Positions 1-12,697 are shown, counted from the stretch's first letter. The stretch is DNA of 64,000 nt from Chytriomyces cf. hyalinus JEL632 (GCA_025435555.1 JAIWWG010000016.1:310001-374000); one strand, 5' to 3'. Program-made: numbers and translations. Notes: a model not told the origin generated them from the sequence alone.

Positions 1-94
1 TCGCTTGACTGGTTTATCATATGAACGAGTGCAAGAACATGAAGAACGTTGCTTTGTTTTCTTTCTTTTGCCAGTATACATACGAACGATAAAA

Positions 95-1941
95 CTATAA
101 ATTCCCGGCTTCAAATGCAGAAATTAAATCACTGGGTTGTGAAGAGAGAAGTTTTGGAGAAAAAAGAAACAGGTCAAGTTTTTTCGACAGACAAAAAAAC
201 AAACCAAAAATTCCCCATACCTCATAATCGAATGCCACGGTACATTAACATACGTCATACTGCACCGCAACGCATCCGGTTTTTTGAATGCTGCTCCATG
301 GACGCCGTTGCTGCCAGCAGCCGATGGAATTCGCGCACCGGCGGAAACATCGTCACCCAGTGATCCAGCCAACCCGCTTCGAATAACATTCATGCCCGCA
401 CGCATGGTTCCTCCAAGCATCGAAAATAACGAGGAGGATGCCGCATCTCCTCCGTTCTGTTTTTTGCTTTGTTGGCTAGGCGTGGAAGTTGCAAAGTTGG
501 TTTCATCCGTCTCGGAAAGAATGTTTTCGCATATTGCCACCTGACGTGGGGGGGTTGCTGAATGAGGGGGTTTTGTTCATGGTTTATGCAGGAAACAATT
601 ACCTGGCAAACACCCTTTCCTCGCGGTCCGCGCATCATGATATACTCAGTTCGCTCGGTTGCTGCAGTGACAGAATTGCGCCCACCATTTGCCAAATTTG
701 TCATAGATTTGCTCGATAAATTTCCCCATCCCGATGAAGGACTACTGGTGGACACCACGTTTGCAGGCCGACTCCCCTTTTGCATGAAAATATCCAACAA
801 CGCGGTATACGGTACAGCTCCCTGCAAAAAATGGCATGAGCATTTTTCATACATCACCCGAAATAAATCATCACCTGAAACAAAACCACTTTCTTGAATC
901 CTTCAGGCACAGGGAACGGTGTTGGATTGTCTGCAACGGGTGGGGGTAAAGGCATTGTGGATGAATTGCTCATATATCCATGCGACTGCGAAGACTCTGC
1001 AAGATCGGAAGAAGCCTCCGGGACAAGAACGCTCAATTCCACGCAGAGGTATTCTTTTTCTTGGATATGCAGATGCAAGTCGGAAGATTCGTAGTCGTTG
1101 ACAGTATAATACACGAGCGGATATGCGCATTCGTTCATGAATGCGTCCTTGACATCCATTCGTGATTTGTACGGAGCAGCGTATACTTTTTTTGCAATTC
1201 GTCTGAGGGCAACCATTTTCGATTTTGAAGGAGACGACGAATTTGATGTTTTGGCTGGAGAAGAATCTGCTGCGCCCATAGCTGTTGAGGGATGGATTTG
1301 CTGCATTTCTACGTCTGTTCTGCGAGATGTTTCGCGCCTGCAGACAGACACAGTCAGTGTGCAGTGCATCTGGACAATCACGTTGAGACACAGCGTTTCG
1401 CGCCAGGATATCTTTTAAACAACGGTTTGAGTCAGCGTAATTGTCGCGGATGTTGGGGATAAGGCGGAAAGGCACCAGTATTTCCGGATCCAGCTGCGGC
1501 AGCGCGTGGGCAACCCGTCTTTTTACCAGAATGTCACCGTGGACAGTGACAAAGAAGAGCTGAGCGCAAGAATAGGAAGAGATGGGTGAGTCAATAAGAT
1601 AATGTGCCAAAAAGGAGTGGATGCTTGATGCGTGGGAGGTTTATGAATCGAGGTGTGGGCAGCAAAGCAAGTACAAATACCAGGTCATCATGGGCTGGAT
1701 CCGCATGAGTTACAAACAGATCGACAAAGACACGCATCCACTTTGCCTCTTCTATGCCACGGGCAAGGAGCGCGTCTCTCTGCTTCTGTCGTGTCTCATC
1801 CCTGTCCACAAGCACGAACCCATCTCCATTGCTGCTGATGGCCTCGGCTGCTTCAAACGGAGGTGATAACGTTGCAGATGCTGCTTCTGCGGAGAGTCCC
1901 TCGGAGGAGAGTCGTTGGAGAATGAGGCGGATGTTGCTCAT
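95..1941 (-). CDS. DUF2045 / KIAA0930 family protein
   Basis: Six exons are inferred: 1941-1681, 1559-1476, 1411-875, 821-603, 540-221 and 131-95. All junctions keep frame and give 485 aa. The spliced product follows human KIAA0930 along its length as I remember that family: an SWRETLCLN block (human DWEESVCLN), a VYAAPYKSRMD block (human VFASPSKHPMD), an LCVELSV block, an EYIMMRGPRGKG block (human EFVRMKGPQGKG) and a C-terminal CSMTYVNVPWHSIM block (human LTYVTLPLHRIL). Introns are 62-121 nt except the last (89 nt). The family is cytosolic and without an assigned biochemical activity, so no function is inferred. The central exon carries a Ser/Pro-rich insert. ATG 1941 was chosen because it opens the frame leading into the conserved N-terminus. 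It is transcribed divergently from nothing obvious upstream. Confidence 0.8.
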
Positions 1942-3155
1942 AACTTTAACAGAAAGTGTTTTATTCCACACCCCAAGGAACGAACTGAACGTAAGAATTC
2001 TTCTCCACACCTCACCGCTTTGTTTTGTGCGTAGTGGAGCACTTGTTATCACGATGGATGGATGGATGGTGGGTGATCCCGTGATGGTTCCCCATGACAG
2101 AGAATGGGTTCATGAAAGCATTCACCACAGCACATCTCCCACAACAGCAGCTGTATTTATTTGCACATTTCCTCCAAAGTCACGACTGGCTGCGATTCCG
2201 CTGAAAAACAGTGGCCCAACAACAAGCCTCGCGAATGTCCGTCTTGAGATACAGAATCAAACCTGGCATCAGAAACACGTCAAACGCGGGTCAGCCCCGA
2301 AACAAATGTCCCCCCAATCACCAGAGAGGCAGGCCCAGTAGTCTGCAGTGTGCAGCCAAACAATGTACGGGGACATAGCCCACACAACCATGGTCGGATG
2401 ACATGATGATGCAGTTCGATAGAACGCGCGATGCGATGCGTTGCTGTTGGTATTTGAAACTCTTGTGTAGACGACTCAGAGTTTGACGGAGTTGGTTTCT
2501 TTTTCCCAAGGAAATGACGCTTGAGAAATCTTTCAGTTGTACTTGTGCTCTTTTGACGGCTGGCTCGCGACAGCAGACTGCGCAATGGGTTTTGTGGTGT
2601 ACCGGTAACATCCAGGTGTAGCAGACTACCATTCCAACCAGACACGTCAAGAAGCAGAAGAAGGGGTCGCGATTGTGGGAAGGTGTGCTCGCTTGACGGA
2701 GAGCGAGCTGCGAACGATGCTCACGAGGACAGTGTGAAGCCGCTTCACACGCGCAGATCGTGAGCACACTGCGAGTGTTGTGTTGGGCCGAGTCCACTTC
2801 ATTGCGTGTTTGTTTTGGGGTTGGGGTGGTTTTGAACCAGATTTCATCGTGATTAAAAAACATTGGTGGCTTTGACCCGCTTGATGCAAGTTACGGCGCA
2901 TGCACAGCAACCGACGGCGCATACAAACCTTATGGCGGCCTTGCAGATGCGTAGAGTGGTTGTGGTGACAAAAAAAGGTGTGCTGGACAGAGCAGTTTCC
3001 ATTTTCGACATGCCACCGTATTTACACGCGCGTGGGTTGCGCTCAAAACATACAACACAAAAAGCTGCTTATTTTATATATCTCATTTCCACACAGCGCG
3101 TTCCTCCGTGGCTGCGAGGACTATCGAACATGCACATGACCGCCCTCTGCAGAAC
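1942..3155. other. intergenic, no supported gene
   Basis: Open frames here (for example 2318-2863 minus, 181 codons) show no recognisable domain, no splice logic and no family similarity. The stretch should hold the promoter of the DUF2045 gene and the 3' region of the Siw14-like gene. A short (GATG)n run lies near 2053-2069. I see nothing else. Confidence 0.5.
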
Positions 3156-4146
<991 letters not shown>

Positions 4147-4292
4147 TTTTTTTTGGGTTGGGAATATTTACAAAAGTAAATATTTATGTTTTACGAGAAC
4201 AGTGTTCAATGGTTGCGGCGATTGTGAACAGGAAGGATCTTTATTATTTTATTTATTTATGGATATGAAATGTTTACCTCAAAAATGAAAGA

Positions 4293-5129
4293 TTATGAAT
4301 GTCCAGATTTCAGTTGTTCCAGTTGCTTCCTGAGTGCCGCATTCCTCCTCACAAGCTCTTCCAAAAATTGTTTTCCACCTTCCAAAATCTCCACGCGGCT
4401 GCTACCATCCGCAGTTCCACAGCTGACCCCGTCCCCTTCAATGGGAGGCTTCATACCAACCAGCATTGACAGCTCATGCAGCGATGACCGGACTAACGCT
4501 CGTCTCCGTTGCTCGGCGACCATGTGGTTGGCTCGTTTCTCTTTCTCCGTCAAGGCTACACGGTTCAAGAGCACGTCTTGTTTGGATTTGCGCCCACGCT
4601 TTCGGGGGGGTTGGAGTTCTATGGTGGATGGAGGCGTTGTTGCTGCAGTTTGTGTTTTTGCCGATGGAAACTTGCCGGGTAAAATGTTTTCTGCAGCGAG
4701 CGGCGGCACTGCTTCCGGAGCTGTTGCAGGATATGCATGCATAGCGAGCAACGGCGGCAATAAATGTGGAGTGATTGTCGGGTAAGAAGCGGATAGCGGG
4801 ATAAACCGTTGTTTCTCATAATCGTCTGAAGATGTCATTCCGTATGGTTTGTGAGTCAGGGGAATCTGCAGCAGCTGTTGCTGACTTAGATGGTAGCGGA
4901 GCGGAGGCAGCTGGAGTGTGCTGCTTGAGAATGCGTTCGATACATGCTCAGATTTCAGAGATTTCAGCGATGGACTGGGAGCGGGGGATGGTGTTGGAGA
5001 ACATCCGATGCCCAACTCCGGACTGAAACCAAAAGTCTTGTTCAAAGGCGGTAAATGCGGATTCATTTGGGGTAACTGGGGACAAGGAGAGGGATGGGTT
5101 GGTTGTTGCGTATGTAGTTGCGGATGCAT
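4293..5129 (-). CDS. bHLH-leucine zipper transcription factor (copy A)
   Basis: A single-exon frame of 278 aa. The first 150 residues are low-complexity (Pro, Gln, Ser, His rich), typical of activation regions. A KRGRKSKQ basic patch follows at about 175, then the basic region (KRANHMVAEQRRR), helix 1 (SSLHELSMLV), a long loop and helix 2 running into a short zipper (EILEGGKQFLEELVRRNAALRKQLEQL). The His-Glu-Arg spacing of the basic region fits E-box-binding bHLH factors, which act as nuclear dimers. The neighbour at 5.9-7.0 kb is a clear paralogue with the same MKPPIEGDG loop, so this is a tandem duplication on one strand. ATG 5129 opens the frame; an ATG at 5166 is out of frame. Confidence 0.85.
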   Translation of the reverse strand: MHPQLHTQQPTHPSPCPQLPQMNPHLPPLNKTFGFSPELGIGCSPTPSPAPSPSLKSLKSEHVSNAFSSSTLQLPPLRYHLSQQQLLQIPLTHKPYGMTSSDDYEKQRFIPLSASYPTITPHLLPPLLAMHAYPATAPEAVPPLAAENILPGKFPSAKTQTAATTPPSTIELQPPRKRGRKSKQDVLLNRVALTEKEKRANHMVAEQRRRALVRSSLHELSMLVGMKPPIEGDGVSCGTADGSSRVEILEGGKQFLEELVRRNAALRKQLEQLKSGHS

Positions 5130-5853
5130 CCGATTGTGACTGGGTTGGAGTTGTTATTATTTTCAAATTCGATTGGAGGGGAGGGGTGGTGCACGTGTCA
5201 ATATAGTTCGGAAAAACATTTTCTCCGAACTTTCAAAAACAGCCACCTGTTGGCCATTTATTTTTTTCGCATGTGACTTTTTCTTTAACCGAGCAACAAC
5301 GGCGGAGTGTGTTGACTTTTGCCTTGTACCCGATGGAACAAATGGCAGAAGGAAGCAAGCTGGGGGGGATACGGTTCGATTCAAGAGACTGACTGCCTTC
5401 TGTATCACTTCACTTGTATGGCAGCAGCAGCAGGACGCGCGTATGGCATGCGAACATGAACAAATGATTTCTAATCAAATTTATTCTCGATTGATTTTGA
5501 TGGAAAAAGAAAAACACAGGCGGCGCATTGCATTCCAAGTGTGTGGCAAAGACGGACGCTTGAGCAACCAACGAAACACGTAATGCTGTCTGCTTGCTTG
5601 CTTGCTTGCTTACATCCCATCCCATTCAGTCTGCAATAACAATTGTCCTTATCCTCAAACCAAACGCATTCAGCAATCTCAACAACATCATTTGTCTCGT
5701 GTCATGTCACACTGCGAATTGTAAATTGCATCAACAAGATTTTCTGTCCCAGCATTTGGGGGCATGTATAAATATCCATCCGTTTATTGTACACAAAAAT
5801 AGAGACAAGAGTCCATGGGAAAAAAACCAGAAGCAAACATTACAAGGTGTTTT
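5130..5853. other. intergenic between bHLH paralogues
   Basis: Holds the presumed promoter of copy A and the 3' region of copy B. A (GCTT)n run lies at about 5587-5612. Frames here are not supported as genes. Confidence 0.5.
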
Positions 5854-6951
5854 TTACAGCTGCGCTTTTAAAAGCGCGTTTCGTCTCTTGAGTTTCTCCA
5901 CAAACAAGCGGGTGCCCTCTAAAATCTCCACGCGGCTGCTTCCTTCACAATTCCCGGCGGGATTGGCGCCATCTCCTTCGATCGGAGGTTTCATGCCCGG
6001 AACTAATTGCGACAGTTCTTGGAGAGAAGACCGCACAAGAGTACGTCTTCGCTGCTCTGCATGCATATGGTTGACTTTTTTTTGGTCGTCAGTGAGACTG
6101 ATGCGGTTGAGAAGCAAGTCCTGCTTGGACTTTCTGCCGCGTTTTCTGGGCAGCGTGGGTTCATGTGTTAGAAGTACTGACAGTGTTGTGGGAGGATCAA
6201 GTCTCGTTCCTGGCTTTTTAAATTGTTGGTGGTGGTGGTGGTGGTGGTGCTGGTGGTGGTGGTGGTGCTGGTGATTGGATGCTCGTTCGGCATTCCGAAG
6301 GTTGTGGGGAGATTCGTGCGACAAAAGAATTTGAGTGGGGAAATGCAGGACACCACTTGCTTGTGGCGGCTGGTCCTCCAGCAACAGATGCATTGGAGAC
6401 GGCAGTGGCAGGGATGCATGATGTGGTTGTGGTGACGTGGATAATGATGATGCACTGGAAGCGGACTCGAGCAGCAAAGGCGTGTTCCGATAAGACGGGC
6501 GATAACGGTGGCCCTCCATCGATAACGGCTGGCTCAAATGCAGACGAAGGGGTGGTAATTGTGGGGAAATACTCTTTGACAGCTGGTAGTTGCGGTGGTA
6601 GTAGGATGACGGTGGTAAATTGGGGCTTGGAAGCGGTGAGGGAGCCGGTGTCACTTCATGGCGATGATTTAGGAGGCCAGAAATAGTTGGAGCATACGAG
6701 AGAGGAGGGTCAGGTAGGTCGTTCGTTGACACTGAATTGTCTTTGTTTTGTTGGGTGTGGGTGGGTTGAGGTAGTTGGTGCAGGTTGGTGGGTGGGTGTG
6801 GGTGTGGGTGTGGGTGTGGGGTGGTGGTGGTGGTCATTTGGAGTGTTTTTTGATTTTTTTGGGGTTTGAGTTGGGGTGGGTCCCTTTTGTGATGCTGGGA
6901 AAAATAAGGTTTATTATTACTTTTGATATTTTGATATTTTGATGCAGACAT
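5854..6951 (-). CDS. bHLH-leucine zipper transcription factor (copy B)
   Basis: A single open frame of up to 365 aa; an in-frame ATG at codon 39 (about 6837) is an alternative start. The N-terminal two thirds are low complexity, with Pro-His, Thr and Gln runs and a long His run encoded near 6220-6275. The C-terminal 110 residues match copy A: RKRGRKSKQD, basic region KKVNHMHAEQRRR, helix 1 SSLQELSQLV, the loop GMKPPIEGDG, then GSSRVEILEG and helix 2/zipper. The conserved domain with diverged low-complexity arms indicates an old tandem duplication. Predicted role: DNA-binding dimeric regulator, possibly able to heterodimerise with copy A (inference). Confidence 0.85.
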   Translation of the reverse strand: MSASKYQNIKSNNKPYFSQHHKRDPPQLKPQKNQKTLQMTTTTTPHPHPHPHPPTNLHQLPQPTHTQQNKDNSVSTNDLPDPPLSYAPTISGLLNHRHEVTPAPSPLPSPNLPPSSYYHRNYQLSKSISPQLPPLRLHLSQPLSMEGHRYRPSYRNTPLLLESASSASSLSTSPQPHHASLPLPSPMHLLLEDQPPQASGVLHFPTQILLSHESPHNLRNAERASNHQHHHHHQHHHHHHHQQFKKPGTRLDPPTTLSVLLTHEPTLPRKRGRKSKQDLLLNRISLTDDQKKVNHMHAEQRRRTLVRSSLQELSQLVPGMKPPIEGDGANPAGNCEGSSRVEILEGTRLFVEKLKRRNALLKAQL

Positions 6952-6968
6952 TTTGATACAGACACATG

Positions 6969-6969
<1 letters not shown>

Positions 6970-7003
<34 letters not shown>
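6970..7003. repeat. (GCT)n trinucleotide microsatellite
   Basis: Eleven uninterrupted CTG/GCT units just upstream of the second bHLH gene, in non-coding sequence. Confidence 0.9.
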
Positions 7004-7006
<3 letters not shown>

Positions 7007-7141
7007 TATGTTTGTTTTCACATGGGTCCCTTGCTTGACTGACGACTGGCAGTAGCTAGTAGTAGCTAGTAGCCAGCAAGTAGCCAGCAAGTAGCTTGTA
7101 GTTTAGTTGCACTTGTTTTTTATACTGCGAATGATGTGGAG

Positions 7142-7148
7142 TATAAAA
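7142..7148 (+). promoter_or_regulatory. possible TATA box
   Basis: A TATAAAA match inside the divergent intergenic region. It lies far (about 740 bp) from the next plus-strand ATG at 7888, so it would need a long leader or an unseen short gene. Weak evidence. Confidence 0.25.
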
Positions 7149-7887
7149 GGTACCAGTACTCACTCATATTGATAACACGCACCCGATGCAATGGATGCCA
7201 CATGGGGTTCAATTAAAACAGATAAACAAGCCACCCAGTCACATCTTTTTGCTAATCACGTGCCGTGCCGTGGCGTGGCTCGCTCTTATCTTTTGCATTA
7301 AGATGAGATGATGCACATGGGTTGCTGACCTGACTTCTTCCAATTTGACAAACTGCTAATTTCTCATTGTCCTGCGCGTGAGGAGGGACTGGCTGTACGT
7401 ACCACTTTGCGAACAATCATGGGACTGACCGACCATATGCTGCAGAATCCTCCTATGGATATTTGTAACTCTTTTTTACCAGCACACTGATCCTATCATC
7501 AGGGAATTCTCTTACCATCCTACTTCCTCGGGTAGAATGGTATCTGCGGCGATTACCTTCCAGAATACGAGCAAGAGTTTTATTCGTTTTGTGTCAGCTG
7601 TGCAGCGTCCAGTTTCGTTCAGTCCTTGTGCGGGCAGGATGGCGTGAAATAAGCTGGTCCTTAGAAGGGGTAGAGCGCACGAAAAAGGCACCGGTACCAA
7701 CGACGCAAACATTTCCAAGTTGTGAACGAGGGAGCTTTTTTATTTATTTGTTTTACTCGTGATTTTTTTGTTCTGGAAATCTGGCTGACATGGGAACCCT
7801 TTTTCACATCAAAAACCCGAACACTGCACCAAAAAAAAACACACCACCACCACCATCAGTCCCACAACCGTTCTCGCACTCTGAAAG

Positions 7888-10747
7888 ATGGGCATTCCAA
7901 TGTACAAAACAAGCGGCAGCAGGAGGCGTCGGAGAAGCGATGGGGAAGAGGGAGACGTGAGATGCACACGAAGAAGGCGCGCAAAGAGTTGCTCGAGTGT
8001 GTCGAGTGGATCCAGCGACGGCGACTGGAACGGCAGAGTCCCGGGAGACCGAGCATCGGACGGAGCTCTTGTCGGCTTCCTCGAGGATTACGCCACAGGC
8101 GCCGGACCAGCGTCTACGGGGGACAGGGGTGGCTACAGTCCTGTGTGGATGCAGAGAATGGGATGGGCAGATTCGCAGGGCCAGACCGATTCAAACGAGG
8201 TGCCTGTTGGTTATGGATGGTTGTATGACTCATTCTGACGCATCGTCCTATTTTTTTTTTGTGGCAGACAACACAGAACGGAAACACGGCGTTCGCAAAC
8301 TCATCTGCTCCAAATAACCGACGCGATCGTTTTATTCAGACGCTTCGTGCGATGCGCAACAATGCCGTGTCAAGCGCAAGTACCTTGACCACCCTCCACT
8401 CGTCGCTCTCGGCAATCAACACAATCAACGCCAATATCGACAATATAAATCGATCTCTTTCTATGAGGCACTCTGCGCCGTCTCCCGATGATATGGCGTC
8501 CGTCTTTATAAATGCAGATGGTGTGGAGAGTGAGAGGCCTGCCAGTGCCAACAATGACCAGAACAGCACCGGAAATTCGCCCGCACCTCGCGTTCCCATG
8601 AACGAAGAAACTCTTCAATCTTTGCGTCAATTACAGAGAATGGCCATCAGGAATAGGCAGTCCTCTTCTGGTTTGTCCACAATCGTCGAATCAACATATT
8701 GCCCAGAACACTGACCTTTTTTTTTTTTTTTTGGCAGCGACTGCAGATCACTCCAATCGCCCGCCCATGAGTGGAGATCAGTCTTATCGCCCTTCAACAA
8801 GAAGTTCATTCAGGCATAGACAAGCACCGGGTTAGTGTTTTTCAAACGAATAAAGACATCTTTTACCATTCGCATAACAGTTTTTTTTCTTGGGCCGCTG
8901 TAGATGTTCGTTCTCGCCCAGCTACACTGACGAATAGATTCAACTTGGCGCCAAGTCCGACGACAACAGAGGCAGTCACTGGGGCATTTTCAACTCGACA
9001 AGTTGACATGAGCAATAATACCCTTGCACCACCTGTTCCCGCGAGACTCACCGCAAGCCGCACTGCAGATGCTGACACATATTCCACCAATTCGTTTCAA
9101 ACTGGGGTTCGAAACACGGCCTTTGCAATGGAGCGCATTCGGCATTTGTCTGACACATTGGCGCGACACACGGCAGCCTCTTTCAGCGACGAAGAATCAC
9201 CCACAAGTGGAACCCCTGGCGTTGCATCACAAGCGCGGAATTCAGGAAATTTGTTGTCCTCAGTCATGTTTGCTTCGCCTCGTTCGACTCTATCTGGACC
9301 TGCGCAGCGGCCCTCCGCGTCGAATTCGCCAGCCAACGCGTCGCAATATACCCTCGAAGGATTCGAAATTGCCATGGCTCGAATTCGTGAACGGTCCGCC
9401 AGACATCCGCGGACTCAGCATCCGGCGTTGGAGAATAACAGTTTACGTCCGTTGGAACCGATTGGTCCAGCAGTACCTGTAGCTCCGACGTTTTCTGGTG
9501 CGCATTTGGATGTGGTGACTGTGGATAGGAATGCGGGACCATTTGTGGATCCGATGTCGCCTGCTGTGTTCAGACCTATTTACTCGAATGGACGAGCGAG
9601 AATGAATAGAAATGAAGCGTTACTTGGTGTTCAGCTTTCAGAGGGTCGAGGACTCCCGGTCGCAGAGAGTGGCAGTTTGGTTATCGGAAGGAATCCGTCA
9701 GCGCATGTATCTGTTACCAACGATTTAGCGACGATTGTAGACGGTGGCCGTGATAACGTGGGGGCAATTTTACCCCAAAACGCATTTCCAAATTCGGGTG
9801 GGCAATCTGGGACTGTCGAAAGTGGTTCAGCAACACCCCGATCGAATGTAGCAGCGGAATTGCAACGAGAGTTTGCACCTACTGGAGGTCACCGCGCGTC
9901 TCTGCATTCTGTCATTGAATCAGTTTTGGAAGCCGTGAGAATGCCGCAATCCCCTCCATTAGCTCCGCAATTTAGTCTTGATGAAGGCATCAGTTCTGCG
10001 TTTGCTCCGGCTCTCGGAATTGTAACGCAAACTTCCAATTCAGTTCCTGGTCCGGAAACTTTACTTTCATCTTCTTCTGAAATTCGCTTGAACGCATTTG
10101 ACCCTTCCCCCAATTCATCGAATCCATCTACAAATCCACCAACAATGACCGCATTGCTTCCACCTCCTTGCATCAACGTGCGTCCGTCCCAAAGTGGATC
10201 GCTATGGTCCAGCCTGAGTGAAGCCGCAAACTTGGCCATTAGTCTGAGTCCGCCATTACCCAGCAGCAGCAACATATGTCCAGTGAATGGTCCTGGAAGT
10301 GCAGGGGCGGCTGGTGCACAAATTCAACAGTTGAGCCCTCCTCTCGTTCCTCTGGCGAGCACTGCCAGCATCAGTCCGAGTTTAGGACCACGAAGGCCGA
10401 GCAATTTTTCACCAGGTTTTGGACCGATTCGTCGCGTCGTGAGTCCTCGTGTTCCACCGAATACGATTTCTGCATTTGGAAGCCATGGGGTTGGAGTGAT
10501 GGCAAGTGGTGGTAGTGGTGGTGGTGGTGGTAGTGCCGGTGGGATTGCATCCGCTCCCTTGTCTGCTGGGATGAATGTTGCCACTGAGCTTCCCCCTGCT
10601 GCTGTGGAAACTGCTTCTTCAGTGTCAGGTGCGTCTGCTGCTTCTACTGCCTCAGGTCTTCAATTGGGAGTTGGTGCACCGGTTATTGGGATGCGGCGGG
10701 AACGTGTGAGTGTAACTGGTTTGGGGCGGAGGTTAGATCGCACTTGA
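7888..10747 (+). CDS. large Ser/Pro/Ala-rich protein of unknown function
   Basis: Four exons are inferred: 7888-8199, 8268-8670, 8738-8830 and 8904-10747, all in phase, giving 883 aa. Two introns end in long T tracts followed by GGCAG, a textbook acceptor. The start has an Arg-rich patch (SRRRRRSD and RCTRRRRAK), consistent with a nuclear signal. A region near residue 120-230 has helix-like segments (LRAMRNN and LQSLRQLQRMAIRN). The rest is low-complexity Ser, Pro, Ala and Asn, with a Gly run around the codons at 10505-10540. I see no enzymatic motif, signal peptide or membrane segment. I do not recognise a family. The long final exon with consistent codon use makes it a real gene. Confidence 0.65.
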
Positions 10748-11259
10748 TGCATTTTTTTGGATGCAAGCAGGACACCTTGCCCAGAAACAAAAAAACATTT
10801 TTTTCAAACTAATGCAAAATCTCGGCGTAAAAGATTCAATTTGTTTTTTCCCATACAGTCTGGCTGGTGTTTGATTTTCTTTTTTTTTCTTTTTTTCTTT
10901 TTTTTTTTTTGGGGCGGTTTCTTGCACTTTTCTCCTTTTTTTTCTTTCTGTCTTGCGTCATCGTTTCGCATATGAATGGAAGCAAAATATGTCTCTCGCG
11001 CTTATTCTGCCTTGAAGTTGAGATTGATGTGAGAATGAGTGGGGCCGGCCATGCACGGTTATTGTCCAAAGGGTCTTGTTGAGGAAGAAGGAAAACGTGT
11101 CACAGTGAGAAATGTCGTAAAGAGTGGACCTTCACTACGGACAAATTCTGAGATTTACGTACGTCCTGCTGCGCAACTGTTGAACTGGTGATAGGAATGC
11201 AGCGCGGAGTACTTAAAGTGTGGCGGTTGACTTTTTCGTGATTCAGTAATCTCGTAAAA
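10748..11259. other. intergenic, uL4 promoter region
   Basis: Contains a T-rich polypyrimidine stretch at about 10868-10912 and the 5' region of the ribosomal protein gene. ORFs here are artefacts of the T tract. Confidence 0.5.
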
Positions 11260-12629
11260 ATGGTAAGAGCATGTTCCTCACCCTAGTCCCCATCACGGCG
11301 AAGGTCCCCATCGAATATGGAATGCTTGCGTGCAGCGTGTCAACAGCTGCATAAACGCCGCGCGCTGCCGAGGCATATCGGCTCTATGATGGACCTGTCA
11401 TCCTCAACGAAACCTATCCAGCGTCCAACTGACATGTCCTCTCAACTTCCAACCAGGCCGCTGCTCGTCCCGTCGTTTCCATCTTCTCCAACTCTGGCGA
11501 CAACAAAGTCGTTGGTACCGCTCCCCTCCCAGCCGTCTTCACGGCCCCCATCCGTGCGGACATTGTCAACTTTGTCCACACCAACATGGCCAAGAACAAG
11601 CGTCAAGCTTACTCCGTGAACGTTGAGGCTGGTCACCAGACCTCTGGTATGAGACGCTTGCGTATTTGTATATCTTCCGCATTGTGCTAATTGCTTTCCA
11701 TTCTAGCCGTTTCTTGGGGAACTGGTCGTGCCGTCGCTCGTATCCCACGTGTGTCTGGAACTGGTACCCACCGTGCCGGTCAGGCCGCCTTCGGAAACAT
11801 GTGCCGTGGAGGAAGAATGTTTGCCCCAACCAAGACTTGGAGAAAGTGGCACGTCAAGACCAACGTCAACCAGAAGCGTTTCGCTACTGCCTCTGCCGTT
11901 GCCGCCTCTGCCCTTCCATCCTTGGTCCTTGCCCGTGGACACAAGGTTGAGCAGATTCACGAAATTCCCCTCGTCCTCTCTGCCGAGGTCGAGTCCCTGA
12001 CCAAGTCCAAGGAGGCCGTTGCCCTCTTGAAGGCTATCAACGCCTACACTGACGTTGAGAAGGTTGTCAACTCCAAGAAGCTGCGTGCCGGTAAGGGAAA
12101 GCTCCGTAACCGTCGTCACCGCCAGCGTCGTGGACCCCTCGTCATCTACAACGAGGACCAGGGTATCGTCAAGGCCTTCCGTAACATCCCAGGTGTTGAG
12201 TTGGCCCCAGTCTCCTCCCTCAACTTGCTCCAGCTCGCCCCAGGAGGTCACGTTGGTCGTTTCGTCATTTGGACTGCCCCAGCCTTCGAGCGTTTGGACT
12301 CCATCTACGGAACCAAGACCACCGCTTCGTCCGTCAAGAAGGGATACAAGCTTCCCCAGCCAATCATCAGCAACGCTGACTTGCCCCGTCTCATCAACTC
12401 TGACGAAGTCCAGGCCGTTGTCCGCCCAGCCGGTGAGAAGAACACCAAGCGTCCATTCACCCAGCGCAAGAACCCCCTCAAGAACATGGGAGTCATGGTC
12501 CGCCTTAACCCATACGCTCAGACTCTTCGTCGTGCTGAGATTCTCGGACGTGCCGCCGGAAAGGTTGTCAAGAAGTCCAAGAAGAACACTGCCTACATCA
12601 AGTCTCTTCTCTCTGAGGACACTGCTTAA
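11260..12629 (+). CDS. RPL4: 60S ribosomal protein L4 (uL4)
   Basis: Three coding exons: 11260-11262 (only the ATG), 11457-11646 and 11707-12629, giving 371 aa, the usual eukaryotic uL4 length. Residues run [12 protein letters not shown]..., then the conserved loop [20 protein letters not shown] (which reaches into the peptide exit tunnel), then [19 protein letters not shown], the Arg/Lys-rich [15 protein letters not shown] block and a Lys-rich tail. Codon use is strongly biased towards C-ending codons (AAG, GCC, GTC), unlike the neighbours, as expected of a highly expressed gene. The ATG is followed immediately by GTAAGAG, a strong donor. A polyadenylation signal lies 60 bp after the stop. 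Confidence 0.97.
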
Positions 12630-12691
12630 ATGCATGTCTTGACCCCACTTTTGTGATGGTGCTCAGCGGTTCTTTTGGTCTGAAATGGATC

Positions 12692-12697
12692 AATAAA
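12692..12697 (+). terminator. polyadenylation signal AATAAA for uL4
   Basis: Perfect AATAAA 63 bp downstream of the uL4 stop codon, followed by a T-rich stretch. Confidence 0.6.

Larger units (their letters stand above)
6952..7887. other. divergent intergenic region
   Basis: Lies between the minus-strand bHLH gene and the plus-strand Ser-rich gene, so it should contain both promoters. It holds the (CTG)n tract, short AGTAGCTAGTAG / AGCCAGCAAGT tandem units near 7051-7101 and a TATAAAA match. No convincing coding sequence is seen. Confidence 0.5.

Noticed and set aside
2318-2863. 181-codon minus-strand frame with one hydrophobic stretch
   Set aside because: No family, no splice support, unusual composition (many Cys/His/Arg); probably chance.
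6223-6435. plus-strand frame of Val/Leu repeats
   Set aside because: Reverse complement of the His/Gln-coding repeat of bHLH copy B.
10757-11082. overlapping Phe-rich plus-strand frames
   Set aside because: Products of the T-rich tract upstream of uL4.
11703-12635. 310-codon minus-strand frame opposite uL4
   Set aside because: Antisense shadow created by the strong codon bias of the ribosomal protein gene; sense strand is unambiguous.
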